In this document: piece by piece, positions 32,549 to 41,171 of the stretch
How the letters are laid out: each line of letters begins with the position of its first letter
How positions within the stretch are numbered: position 1 is the first letter of the stretch
Assembly: GCA_016234535.1 (NCBI GenBank)
Contig: JACRBH010000116.1
Location: 1 to 64,000 of the forward strand
Reading direction: 5' to 3'
DNA: 64,000 bases
Origin: Chloroflexota bacterium
Lineage (GTDB): Bacteria > Chloroflexota > Anaerolineae > Anaerolineales > Villigracilaceae
The notes under the pieces: generated by a model
Database searches by the model: none
The model's input: only the letters and a program-made list of their open reading frames with translations
Told to the model about the DNA's origin: nothing
Program-made: the position numbers and the translations under genes

Positions 32549-34024
32549 TCAGCTTTCCAGCATGTGACGCGCTTCTTCGTGCATCCACTTGCGGCCATCG
32601 CGCGCCAGCATGGTGTTTGCTTCAGCGGGTCCCCAGGTGCCGGGTTTGTAAATTGCCAGCGGCGGAGCCTGATCGGTTTCCCAGGCTTGCAATATCGGGT
32701 CTATCAAGCCCCAGGCTGTTTCCACTTCATCTGCGCGTGTGAATAACGAAGCGTCGCCCTGCAGGGCGTCCAGCAAAAGGCGTTCATAAGATTCGGGAAT
32801 CGCGGTTTGCCCAAAGTATTCGGCGTAATTAAATTCCATATCCACTGAACGGGTATCTGAAACAGTATCGGGAGCCTTCGCTTCAAAACGCAGGTGAATA
32901 CCTTCGTCAGGTTGAAGATATAACACGAGCATATTGGGAGCGGTTTTGTGGCCGGGCGCCATGGGAAACATTGCCAGCGGCGGTTCCTTGAATCTGATAA
33001 TGATCTGTGAATGTTTCTCGGCCAGATTTTTGCCCGAGCGTAAATAGAACGGGACTCCCTGCCAGCGCCAGTTATTGACAAAGAGGCGCAGCGCGGCATA
33101 AGTGGGAGTGATCGACTCAGGGTTGACTTCCGCTTCCTTGAGGTAACCCTTGTATTGTGCCCGTACCGTGTGTTCGGCGACGGCTGTCCCGGTGATCGGC
33201 TGGACAGCGCTCAATACTTTTACTTTTTCATTGCGCAGGGCACTGGCCTGAAAGGACGCGGGCGGTTCCATGGCGACCAGTGTCAGCAGCTGCAATAGAT
33301 GATTCTGAACCATATCGCGCAGAACGCCGACGCTGTCGTAATATCCGGCTCGATGTTCCAGGCCGACCTTTTCAGCCACGGTAATTTGCACATGATCGAT
33401 GTAATTGCGATTCCAGAGCGGCTCGAAAATCGTATTGGCAAAACGGGTAAACAGGATATTCTGGACAGTCTCTTTGCCAAGATAGTGATCGATGCGGTAT
33501 ATCTGGTCTTCGTTCAATCCCTTGTGTACCTGTTGATTTAACTTCTGCGCCGAAGCCAGGTCTGTGCCGAAGGGCTTTTCCAATACCACACGCCGCCAGC
33601 CGCCGTTTTCATGGATCTGTCCGGTTACTCCAAGCTGTTCGATGATGTTTGGGAACAAAGTCGGCGGGATGGCCATGTAATAAAGCCGGTTGGCTGTACC
33701 CGCTTCCAGTTCAGTCAGGCGGTTTGCAAGGCTTTGAAAATCTGGCGCCTGGTCGTACTTCCCTTGCTGATAGAAAAGGTGCGGCGCAAAAGCCGACCAC
33801 TCTTCGTCTGTGAATTTAAACCCGGCGAATTGCTTTGCTCCCGCATGTAAATGATTTCTAAATTGCTCATCTGTAAAGGCAGTGCCGCCAAAACCAAGGA
33901 TGGAAAAGTTTTTTGGCAGGCGCCCCTTGCGGCACAAATTCAATAAAGAAGGGATCAGTTTGCGCTGTGTTAAATCACCCGATGCGCCAAAGATGATGAT
34001 TGAGGTAGGTATCTCAATATTCAT
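32549..34024 (-). CDS. zwf: Glucose-6-phosphate 1-dehydrogenase
   Basis: A 491-residue enzyme making 6-phosphogluconolactone and NAD(P)H, the first step of the oxidative pentose phosphate path. The dinucleotide motif is IIFGASGDLTQRKLIPSL. The active-site motif is YRIDHYLGKETVQN with its catalytic His near residue 178. The C-terminal substrate and NADP regions include WRWQGVPFYLRSGKNL. It forms a cluster with gnd (15 bp upstream) and pgl, all on the minus strand, consistent with an operon in the order pgl-gnd-zwf. Confidence 0.96.
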   Translation of the reverse strand: MNIEIPTSIIIFGASGDLTQRKLIPSLLNLCRKGRLPKNFSILGFGGTAFTDEQFRNHLHAGAKQFAGFKFTDEEWSAFAPHLFYQQGKYDQAPDFQSLANRLTELEAGTANRLYYMAIPPTLFPNIIEQLGVTGQIHENGGWRRVVLEKPFGTDLASAQKLNQQVHKGLNEDQIYRIDHYLGKETVQNILFTRFANTIFEPLWNRNYIDHVQITVAEKVGLEHRAGYYDSVGVLRDMVQNHLLQLLTLVAMEPPASFQASALRNEKVKVLSAVQPITGTAVAEHTVRAQYKGYLKEAEVNPESITPTYAALRLFVNNWRWQGVPFYLRSGKNLAEKHSQIIIRFKEPPLAMFPMAPGHKTAPNMLVLYLQPDEGIHLRFEAKAPDTVSDTRSVDMEFNYAEYFGQTAIPESYERLLLDALQGDASLFTRADEVETAWGLIDPILQAWETDQAPPLAIYKPGTWGPAEANTMLARDGRKWMHEEARHMLES

Positions 34025-34038
34025 TTTGTCCCTGCTTG

Positions 34039-34947
34039 CTATTCTGCCTTCTTGATCGCGTGCCCGCCAAATTGATTGCGCAATGCGGCAAGCATACGCG
34101 CCGAGAAGTTTTCATCATCGCGGCTGGCAAAGCGCATTTGCAGGGCAAGCGTAATGATGGGCGCGGGCACATCCAGATCAATCGATTCAAATACCGTCCA
34201 GCGGCCTTCACCTGAATCCGCCACCCAGGGTTTGATGTCTTCGAGTTTGGCGTCTTCCTTCAACGCATTGGCGGCCAGGTCCAACAGCCACGAACGCACC
34301 ACGCTGCCATGCTGCCAGACTTCCGAAATTTGAGCGAGATCCAACCCAAACTCCTCCTTGGCTTTCAAAATACTGAATCCCTCGGCAAAGGCTTGCATCA
34401 TGCCGTATTCGATTCCGTTGTGGATCATTTTTGTGAAATGTCCCGCGCCGTGAGGACCGACTCGTCCCCAGCCTTTATCTGCCGCAGGGGCAAGCGTCTC
34501 GAAAATGGGACGCATCTTTTCTGTGACCTCGAGCCTGCCACCGATCATCAGGCTGTATCCTTCGCTGATGCCCCAGATGCCCCCGCTGGTGCCGCAGTCC
34601 ACAAAGTCGATTCCCTTCGCTTCAAGCTGCGCCGCATGGCGGACAGAGTCTTTATAGTTGGAGTTCCCGCCGTCAATGATGATGTCGCCTTTTTGCAGCA
34701 AGCCTTCCAGTTTATTGATCGTATCATCTGTGGTCTGCCCTGACGGAACCATCACCCAAACGATGCGCGGCGCGTTCAACTTACTGACGGCATCCTCCAG
34801 CGAGCTTGCGCCTTCCACGCCCAAAGTGGTCGCTTCCTGTACGGTATCTTTGCTGCGCGCATAACCGACCACACGATGACCGCCGCGCACCAAGCGCGTC
34901 GCCATGTTCAACCCCATTTTGCCTAAACCGATGATTGCAAGTTCCAT
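34039..34947 (-). CDS. gnd: 6-phosphogluconate dehydrogenase, short decarboxylating type
   Basis: This 302-residue form lacks the long C-terminal extension of the ~470-residue E. coli enzyme and fits the GndA/YqeC-type short class, often NAD-linked. Motifs: GLGKMGLNMATRLVRGGHRV (Rossmann), VDCGTSGGIWG (substrate), and GRVGPHGAGHFTKMIHNGIE with the catalytic Lys-Asn pair. It oxidises 6-phosphogluconate to ribulose-5-phosphate and CO2. SD AAAGGAG lies upstream with an 11-nt gap. It is likely co-transcribed with zwf. Confidence 0.94.
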   Translation of the reverse strand: MELAIIGLGKMGLNMATRLVRGGHRVVGYARSKDTVQEATTLGVEGASSLEDAVSKLNAPRIVWVMVPSGQTTDDTINKLEGLLQKGDIIIDGGNSNYKDSVRHAAQLEAKGIDFVDCGTSGGIWGISEGYSLMIGGRLEVTEKMRPIFETLAPAADKGWGRVGPHGAGHFTKMIHNGIEYGMMQAFAEGFSILKAKEEFGLDLAQISEVWQHGSVVRSWLLDLAANALKEDAKLEDIKPWVADSGEGRWTVFESIDLDVPAPIITLALQMRFASRDDENFSARMLAALRNQFGGHAIKKAE

Positions 34948-34977
34948 TTCCTATCTGCTCCTTTGATTTTTTTCTTT

Positions 34978-35034
34978 GGATCGTGGACTTTAGTCCGCTT
35001 GTTTAATAAAGTGCGGACTTAAAGTACACGATCC
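34978..35034. repeat. Palindromic repeat of the GGACTTTAGTCCGC family
   Basis: GGATCGTGGACTTTAGTCC (34978-34996, continuing GC) mirrors GCGGACTTAAAGTACACGAT (35013-35032). Related words recur at about 49736-49796. It lies between pgl and gnd and is therefore probably transcribed. Confidence 0.8.
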
Positions 35035-35038
35035 GATT

Positions 35039-35770
35039 TCACGATTTACTTGCCGCCGCTTCATCCACCAGCCAGAGAAGTTCTCCATCTGTCGGCCGGA
35101 TCCGCTGTGCGGGCAGTAAATCCACGTTAGATATGTCGCTGAGTACCTGGGTTAAAGTTACGGCCTTGCCCAAACCCGTTACGAGGAAAATTACCCTGCG
35201 CGCGCTGTTTAATACCCTCGGCGTCAGTGAAACCCGGTTGGCGGGGCGATCCTGGTAGTTTGCGGTGACGGCAATGACAGGCTCGGCCGGGTCAATTGGC
35301 GAAGCGGGGAACAGCGAAGCGGTATGTCCGTCGTCGCCCATGCCGAGCAGCACCAGGTCAAAGCGCGGCCACTCGAGCGGTGGCGCAGAAAACTGTTTCA
35401 GCGTTCGCGCATAGTCCACTGCGGCGGAGGCAGGCTTGGTGTCGGATTGTACGCGGTGTATATTATCCGCCGGAATGTTGACATGATCCAGTAATGCCTG
35501 CCGCGCCTGAAAATAATTGCTGCCGGGGTCGTCCACGGGCACGCAGCGCTCATCGCCCCAGAAGACATGAACCCCGCTCCAATCAATCTGGCTGCGATAA
35601 GGCTCGCCTGCCAGCAATTGATAAAGATGGTTGGGCGTGCTTCCGCCTGATAACGCAGCCAAAAAACGGCCGCGCTCTGCGATGGCTTGTGAAGATGATT
35701 CGGCGAACAACTCTGCCGCGGCGTGACTCAGTTCGTGAATGTCTTTGAAAATTTTTATGTTTGGCTTCAT
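35039..35770 (-). CDS. pgl: 6-phosphogluconolactonase
   Basis: A 243-residue DevB/SOL-type lactonase that hydrolyses 6-phosphoglucono-lactone. Motifs: RFLAALSGGSTPNHLYQLLA (phosphate loop), VHVFWGDERCVPVDDPGSN, and LVLLGMGDDGHTASLFPASP with the catalytic His. It sits at the promoter-proximal end of the pgl-gnd-zwf cluster. ATG 35770 is chosen. A TACACT hexamer lies 6 nt upstream and no SD is visible, so a leaderless start is possible; the ORF extends seven codons further upstream. Confidence 0.94.
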   Translation of the reverse strand: MKPNIKIFKDIHELSHAAAELFAESSSQAIAERGRFLAALSGGSTPNHLYQLLAGEPYRSQIDWSGVHVFWGDERCVPVDDPGSNYFQARQALLDHVNIPADNIHRVQSDTKPASAAVDYARTLKQFSAPPLEWPRFDLVLLGMGDDGHTASLFPASPIDPAEPVIAVTANYQDRPANRVSLTPRVLNSARRVIFLVTGLGKAVTLTQVLSDISNVDLLPAQRIRPTDGELLWLVDEAAASKS

Positions 35771-35796
35771 GCAAAAAGTGTAACACAACATATTTC

Positions 35797-35851
35797 GTAG
35801 CGCGACATTTATGTCGCCTTGCAGGGTAAAGCGACATAAATGTCGCGCTAC
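35797..35851. repeat. Perfect 21-bp-arm inverted repeat (GCGACATTTATGTCGC family)
   Basis: Arms 35797-35817 and 35831-35851 are exact mirror images (GTAGCGCGACATTTATGTCG plus C). Each arm is itself nearly palindromic. It lies between the divergent pgl and YigZ genes. A related copy is at 17337-17352. Confidence 0.85.
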
Positions 35852-35867
35852 CGTTTACAATTGGCGT

Positions 35868-36515
35868 GTGCCCAAACCTTACCTTGTCCCACTTAATGAA
35901 ATCCGCCGTGAACATGTTGTGATGAACTCACGCTTCATTTCCACGCTTGCGCCCGCCTTTAGTATTGATGAAGCGCGTGCGTTCATGGCGCGCATCAAAC
36001 ATGAATTTGCAGACGCGTCACATAACGTGCCTGTTTATATTATCGGCGGCGGGAATACGGTCACGGAATATTTTTCAGATGATGGAGAGCCGGGCGGGAC
36101 TTCGGGCAAGCCTGCTCTGGCGGTCCTGCGGGGCAGTGGACTTGGCGATGCGGCGCTGGTCATCACGCGTTACTTTGGCGGCACATTGCTTGGTACGGGA
36201 GGTCTGGTAAAAGCGTATACCGAATCTGCGCAGTTGGTTGTCAATGCCGTCGGCCGCGGACAGCGCGTCCCTGTGCATGTGGCGATGATCGCGATGCCAT
36301 ATAACTTGTTGGAGCGCTTGCGGCTTATCGTGCCTCGTCATCGCGGCGAAGTGCTGGGCGAGGATTTCGCCGCGGATGTGACCATGACAGTCAGCCTGCC
36401 TGTTAATTCATTTGAGGCGTTCCAAAATGATCTGCGTGAGTTGTCGGCAGGGAAGATTCAGGCGGAGATCATAGAGACGAAAGAAATGGTCGTACCTGAG
36501 GCGAAATCGGTTTGA
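35868..36515 (+). CDS. YigZ/IMPACT family protein
   Basis: A 215-residue protein of the UPF0029/IMPACT family. The N-terminal UPF0029 signature is present (MNSRFISTLAPAFSIDEARA, then DDGEPGGTSGKPALAVL, ALVITRYFGGTLLGTGGLVK and AYTESAQLVV), followed by a ferredoxin-like DUF1949 domain. In eukaryotes IMPACT restrains GCN2; the role in bacteria is unclear. The GTG at 35868 is the best start (VPKPYLVPLNE), with a TACAAT hexamer 6 nt upstream that suggests a leaderless mRNA. ATG 35919 is an alternative. Confidence 0.88.
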   Translation: MPKPYLVPLNEIRREHVVMNSRFISTLAPAFSIDEARAFMARIKHEFADASHNVPVYIIGGGNTVTEYFSDDGEPGGTSGKPALAVLRGSGLGDAALVITRYFGGTLLGTGGLVKAYTESAQLVVNAVGRGQRVPVHVAMIAMPYNLLERLRLIVPRHRGEVLGEDFAADVTMTVSLPVNSFEAFQNDLRELSAGKIQAEIIETKEMVVPEAKSV

Positions 36516-36559
36516 TCCATTTTTCCGCAAACTCATCTCCGACCATTCTCATTCTGAAC

Positions 36560-36637
36560 ATGTCGCGGCGAGGAACGAAGCAGTCTCCTCGCTGAAATAG
36601 GGAGGTTGCTTCGGGAAAAGCGCCCTCGCAACGACAT
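36560..36637. repeat. Family-1 palindromic repeat, copy D (short form)
   Basis: 78 nt bounded by ATGTCGCGGCGAGG and CCCTCGCAACGACAT. It has the GAAGCAGTCTCC / GGAGGTTGCTTC inner pair and lacks the CACCTGCACTG module. Confidence 0.85.
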
Positions 36638-36745
36638 AATGAGAATTGAGAATTGTTGATTGCACCTGAAATTTATTTATGGTATTATGATTTTTGAAAC
36701 CCCAAAACGGTATTGAACTCCCATGAAAATTGAAACGAGGTTGAC

Positions 36746-37336
36746 ATGAATATTTCGTTGTTGCTCTTTGTCGCGCTCTTCCTGTTTTTGATCGTGATCC
36801 TGATTGTCTTTCTGTTTTGGAGGTACATGTCTGGTGGTAATTCATCAGCAGCGATTGCAGGCGTGGATATCACCGAGGAACCTGGCAGTACCTTGAGGAA
36901 ATGGGATTGCAGCAGCAATAATCGTCAGCTTGTTTTTTCTGGTGTTCCGGCAGGGTTGACCCCCTATAGAGTTCCTTTTAACGAAAGCGAATTACGCTCG
37001 CAAAAACTGGAGGGATTTGAAGTTTTGCTTTCCATCGCGGCGGATGTCAGGTTCCGTGACAGCGAATCAAGGGAAGTTGAAAAATTTGGCAGTACCGTCA
37101 CTGTTTGGTTGAGTTACAACGCCCAGGATCTCCTGGCTTTGCGAAAGACGAGATACAAGATCGGCGACCTTGTCCCCGTAAAGATTGTCCCCGGCCAGAC
37201 GAACTGGAAACCTTTTGCGGCTGACAAGATTAATTACTCCAACCTGAATTGCGGAGAATTTGGCGGCGTCACCATGGAAGTTGATTCCTGGGGTGATCCG
37301 CCCATCGGTTGGGGAAGCCCAAAATCGTCAACTTAG
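36746..37336 (+). CDS. Single-TM hypothetical protein
   Basis: A 196-residue protein not recognised. A strong N-terminal membrane helix (residues about 4-26, LLLFVALFLFLIVILIVFLF) is followed by a soluble domain with many beta-like stretches (RKWDCSSNNRQLVFSGV, GSTVTVWLSYNAQDLLALRK, GDLVPVKIVPG). Two Cys residues are present (CSS and NLNCGEF). The signal-anchor topology would place the domain outside. It stands alone between palindromic repeats D and E, so no context hints at its role. Confidence 0.6.
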   Translation: MNISLLLFVALFLFLIVILIVFLFWRYMSGGNSSAAIAGVDITEEPGSTLRKWDCSSNNRQLVFSGVPAGLTPYRVPFNESELRSQKLEGFEVLLSIAADVRFRDSESREVEKFGSTVTVWLSYNAQDLLALRKTRYKIGDLVPVKIVPGQTNWKPFAADKINYSNLNCGEFGGVTMEVDSWGDPPIGWGSPKSST

Positions 37337-37366
37337 TGTTCGTAAAAATATAACTTCCCGCAACCT

Positions 37367-37453
37367 CGTCATTGCGAGCCCGATAGGGCGAAGCAATCTC
37401 CTTTTTGTGAGGGAGATTGCTTCGTCGGGAAGTTCACCCTCCTCGCAATGACG
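37367..37453. repeat. Family-1 palindromic repeat, copy E
   Basis: 87 nt bounded by CGTCATTGCGAG and CTCGCAATGACG, with inner GAAGCAATCTCC / GGAGATTGCTTC hairpin. It is the cleanest short copy in the window. Confidence 0.9.
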
Positions 37454-37499
37454 GAAGTTATTAATTTATTGACCCTTAGATTTTAATGTATGCGAATCG

Positions 37500-37526
37500 T
37501 GCGCCAGATTTATTTCATCTGGCGCA
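37500..37526. terminator. Possible terminator hairpin after the kinase-ATPase-TPR gene
   Basis: A 10-bp perfect stem TGCGCCAGAT / ATCTGGCGCA with a 7-nt loop, 11 nt beyond the stop. There is no real T-run on either strand, so the call is weak. Confidence 0.45.
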
Positions 37527-37536
37527 TGATTTTACG

Positions 37537-40500
37537 TTAAAGCGCCTTGAATGCTTTTTCGATGGTTTGCAAGCCAAGATTATTGTTCAAGGCGATAAAA
37601 ATTTCCCGTCCATTTTGTAGGGCGGTTCTCGCCTCATACAAATTCCCCTGATTTTTGAGAAAGTCTGCAAAGGCAAGATATGCACGAGCAAGTTCATATT
37701 TGCAGTTTTCGTCTTTGAGCAAGGAGAATGCGCCATCGAAATACTTTTTTGCCTGCCCGAATTGCTTTCGTTTCCAGTGCAGCCCAGCTTGCAAAACTAG
37801 CTCCTGACCTGAAAGACCTGGAGAAGCCTGCGTTGAGATCAAATTGTGAAGCTTATTCAAATCTTCTTCAACCTTGTCGAGCTGTAAAAGCGCCAACCTG
37901 GCTTCTATAACATATAGACCTGCCATGCTTTCGATATTCAAAAGCTTTCTTTTGTGAGCCATTTCCCATGCTGCTTGAAGTTCCTTGATCGCCAGTTCAT
38001 ATTGTTCATCTTGCAGCAGGATGTCGCCGATATTGAAATGCCCGATCAGCGTCCCGCGCATATCATGTTTGGCTTTGCACAAGTTGAGCGCGCGCTTGTA
38101 GTTTGCGAGTGCTTTGGCAAAATGATTTTGGTAATAATAGACAATCCCCAATTCGCCGGTGACATAGGCAATTCCGGTCTGGTCGTTTATACGCTCGTAT
38201 AGTTTCAATGAATCTTCAAGGTCAGTCATGGCTTGTTCCATGTTTCCCTGACCGCGATTGATAACACCTCTGACGAGCAGGGCTTTTGCCAGCAAATCTT
38301 CCTTTTGTATAGTGGAGAGTGCTTTCATGGATTCCTGGCATATATCCATGGCTGTAACAAAATCACCATTGGCGCTATGGGATTCGGCAAGATCAATGAG
38401 CAATCGAATCCTGAGCTCTGTGTTTTCTCCCGGACCGAGAGAAATAACGGCTGTTTTTAGACAGGCAATACTTTGTGTATATTTCCTGAGCAGGAAGTGG
38501 ATGATTCCGAGAGTTTGCTGAATCGTGACCCACTCCAATTTGGAAAATTCCTTGTGATCAGAACTGGTGATTGACAAAGTCCCTTCGCATAATTCAGCGA
38601 GCAAGGTGTATTCGTTCCACGCCATGAGCTGGTCTTTCAAGCCAGTTGAGAAAAGAGCTGCATAGCTGCTGGCGGCGTCCCTGGCTTGAGCGGCGTGATG
38701 ATGCCATTCGAGGATGCTGGCATAATCGTCAATGCTTTGGCGGGCCGGAGAGATTTTTTGGCTGCGATAGAAACTCGTTGCTCGAAGGTGTGCCTGTTGC
38801 GTGAATTCAGGGTCGGGAGATTTCAAGCTGGTTTTGACTATACCTGGCAGCCAGAACTTCCCTGTATCGCTGGCTTGTAATAATCCTTCCTCGCGCAGTC
38901 GTTTGATGATGCCCGGGGTGGCTTGCGCGGTTTGACACAATCCTTCAAGGGAGATTTCCCTGTGCAGGATCGTGATGGACTGCAATGCGTTGAATTCCTG
39001 TGGCGAGAGCCGCTGTTGCAGAGATACTTTGAATCGCTCGGTGGTTTCTTCCAATCCGCCTTGCAGGTCGCCAACGGCGGAGGTGACACCCAGCGCCTGA
39101 ATGTAGTGAGCTAAATGATTCAACGTGAATGGATGTCCATCAGCGGTGCGGGCCAGTGATACAAGCATGTCTTCCGGGAATTTGTCCAGGCCGAATACCC
39201 GCAGGAAGGAGATGGAGTCTGATTCAGTCAGGCCGCGCAGAGTCAGCGGTTGCGTGCCGAACTCAAGCAGGAATTGTCCATTGTGCAGAACGGGGACGAA
39301 CGGATTGGTGACGATGATTCTGGCGTTGTGTGTGTTGCTTTTGAGTCCATCAAACAGAAGTTCAAGACCTTCGTCATTGAAGTGATTCGAGCCGCGCGAA
39401 AGAACAGTTTCCAGATTATCAAAGACCAGCCAGATGGGTGTTTCCTGATTTAAATAATCGATTAATACGTCCACTTCATAAGCAGATGCCTGACCTTCCG
39501 GTGAGTTGCGAAATGCCATCACTTCCTGACGCACTTCGCCGCCCAGACAATTTTCGAGATAACTGGAAATTCGGTCAAGCAGAACGCCGAGCGTGTTGCC
39601 GCTGCTTTGCTGTCGTTCAAAGTCATACCAAAAAGGCGGCGGCGATTCGACTGGCATGAACTCAAGCAATGCGCGTGCGAATGTGCTTTTGCCGATGCCG
39701 GGCATTCCATTGACGATCAGCAGGCGATGATCTTTTAGATACCCAACCCCTTTCGCAAGTTCCTTCTCCCGATTGGATAGGATCAGCGGACGTTCGGTTG
39801 GTTCAAGTACCGGCAGGGAGGATTTCGAGTAACCCTTCTTTTGCCATTTCTTGTCCCAACTCACCTGCGCTTGTGCGCGCTTCTCTGCCAGCTTCGGCAA
39901 TGCCTGGATTTTTGTGTTATCTGTCGGGATGGCTTCCGTGCTTCGGGCTTGATCACTTTGTAAGGATGCCAGAGTCAGCTCAACGTTAAAGGCAGATGCG
40001 GGCCGGTCTTCAGGCTTCTTGCTCATCATCTTCATCACAAGCGCATCCAGCGCAGCGGGAATATCGAGTCGAACTTCCCGTGGTGATGGGATCGGCGCGT
40101 TCATGTGCTGAAAGATCAACTGAATAAGCTCGGTTCCTTTATATGGCTGGCTGCCGGTGAGCATTTCGAACATCATCACACCGAGCGCGTATAAGTCTGA
40201 TTGAGCGCTTGCCTCACCGCTTTCGATCAGCTCCGGTGCGATGTAGGATATCGTGCCGACGATGACACCCGAGGCTGTCACACGCGGAGCGTTGGTGCTG
40301 CGCGCCAAACCAAAATCCATCAGCTTGACGATATTGTCCGGGGTCAGCATTGCGTTTTCAGGTTTCAGGTCGCGATGAATGATCCCTTTGCCGTGAGCGT
40401 GCGCCAGCGCTGCGCAGATTTGCCGCGCATATTCGATGCAGTTTTCCATGTTGGGAGCGGGAGTGGAGCGCAGTGTTTTTCCCTCCACCAATTCCATGAT

Positions 40501-40752
40501 GATGAAAGGCTTTTCCCCTTCATCAACAGCGTCATAGATCGTGACGATATTTGGGTGATTGAGACGGGCGGCGGCTCGCGCTTCGACCAGGAGGCGGGTG
40601 CGTCCCTCCGTGCCTAATCCTACGCTGGAAATGAGCTTGACCGCCACTTCGCGGTCAAGCAGCGTATCGTAGCCGCGATAAACGATCCCCATACCGCCTT
40701 TGCCAAGTTCGGCGTCTATTCTGTATCGGTTGACAAGCACCTGTCCCAACAT
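37537..40752 (-). CDS. Ser/Thr protein kinase-ATPase-TPR regulatory protein
   Basis: A 1071-residue soluble signalling protein. The N-terminal Hanks-type kinase (about 1-270) has LGKGGMGIVYRGYD (P-loop), VAVKLI (Lys), IIHRDLKPENAML (catalytic loop), LMDFGLARS and APELIESGE. A STAND/AAA-type ATPase follows, with Walker A LIVNGMPGIGKSTFARAL near 340 and Walker B-like PIWLVFDNLETV. A winged-helix-like linker leads to about eight TPRs (residues 700-1070; SLGIVYYYQNHFAKALANYK-type repeats). No TM segment is present. This kinase-STAND-TPR layout matches large bacterial sensors; the ligand and targets are unknown. Confidence 0.92.
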   Translation of the reverse strand: MLGQVLVNRYRIDAELGKGGMGIVYRGYDTLLDREVAVKLISSVGLGTEGRTRLLVEARAAARLNHPNIVTIYDAVDEGEKPFIIMELVEGKTLRSTPAPNMENCIEYARQICAALAHAHGKGIIHRDLKPENAMLTPDNIVKLMDFGLARSTNAPRVTASGVIVGTISYIAPELIESGEASAQSDLYALGVMMFEMLTGSQPYKGTELIQLIFQHMNAPIPSPREVRLDIPAALDALVMKMMSKKPEDRPASAFNVELTLASLQSDQARSTEAIPTDNTKIQALPKLAEKRAQAQVSWDKKWQKKGYSKSSLPVLEPTERPLILSNREKELAKGVGYLKDHRLLIVNGMPGIGKSTFARALLEFMPVESPPPFWYDFERQQSSGNTLGVLLDRISSYLENCLGGEVRQEVMAFRNSPEGQASAYEVDVLIDYLNQETPIWLVFDNLETVLSRGSNHFNDEGLELLFDGLKSNTHNARIIVTNPFVPVLHNGQFLLEFGTQPLTLRGLTESDSISFLRVFGLDKFPEDMLVSLARTADGHPFTLNHLAHYIQALGVTSAVGDLQGGLEETTERFKVSLQQRLSPQEFNALQSITILHREISLEGLCQTAQATPGIIKRLREEGLLQASDTGKFWLPGIVKTSLKSPDPEFTQQAHLRATSFYRSQKISPARQSIDDYASILEWHHHAAQARDAASSYAALFSTGLKDQLMAWNEYTLLAELCEGTLSITSSDHKEFSKLEWVTIQQTLGIIHFLLRKYTQSIACLKTAVISLGPGENTELRIRLLIDLAESHSANGDFVTAMDICQESMKALSTIQKEDLLAKALLVRGVINRGQGNMEQAMTDLEDSLKLYERINDQTGIAYVTGELGIVYYYQNHFAKALANYKRALNLCKAKHDMRGTLIGHFNIGDILLQDEQYELAIKELQAAWEMAHKRKLLNIESMAGLYVIEARLALLQLDKVEEDLNKLHNLISTQASPGLSGQELVLQAGLHWKRKQFGQAKKYFDGAFSLLKDENCKYELARAYLAFADFLKNQGNLYEARTALQNGREIFIALNNNLGLQTIEKAFKAL

Positions 40753-40789
40753 GAGGAGCGAATCCTTTCGAAGAGTGTTGTTTCATTAT

Positions 40790-40936
40790 ACATACAAAAA
40801 ATCAATTGGCAAATTATTGGGATGTGTTTCAAATGAGTTGAGAGAAGAACGTCCCGAAGGTTGATTGGAGAGACTTTGGGCGTTTTTCAAACCTTCGGGA
40901 CGGTGGTTTCACATACAAAAAATCAATTGGCAAATT
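40790..40936. repeat. Palindromic element flanked by 26-bp direct repeats
   Basis: Identical 26-nt direct repeats, 40790-40815 and 40911-40936 (starting ACATACAAAAAATCAATTGG), flank a palindrome: CGTCCCGAAGGTT (40850-40862) and AACCTTCGGGACG (40890-40902). The flanking duplication is unusually long for a simple target-site duplication. Confidence 0.8.
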
Positions 40937-41171
40937 GTTTGGGGCTGTAGCGGCGACTTGTGAAAATTAAAAAAATAATATCGTAACAATGTGTAGTCGG
41001 CGTTCTCAAACGCCGACGGGCACGTTAGAGAACGTGTCCTACGCAAAACATTACGGTAACAATTTATTAAAAACCATCAGTCGCTCTTGGCTTTGAATAA
41101 CGACTGAAGTCGTTACTACATTTTGAGTGGTACTGATTATAATTCGGGCGATTATCTCAAGAGGAGCGAAT
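40937..41171. other. Intergenic region upstream of guaB with repeats and a -10 element
   Basis: It holds hairpins TCGGCGTTCTCAAACGCCGA (40997-41016), CACGTTAGAGAACGTG (41021-41036) and CGACTGAAGTCG (41101-41112). A TATAAT at 41138-41143 lies 28 nt before guaB, with a weak -35. No small ORF is convincing. Confidence 0.55.
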
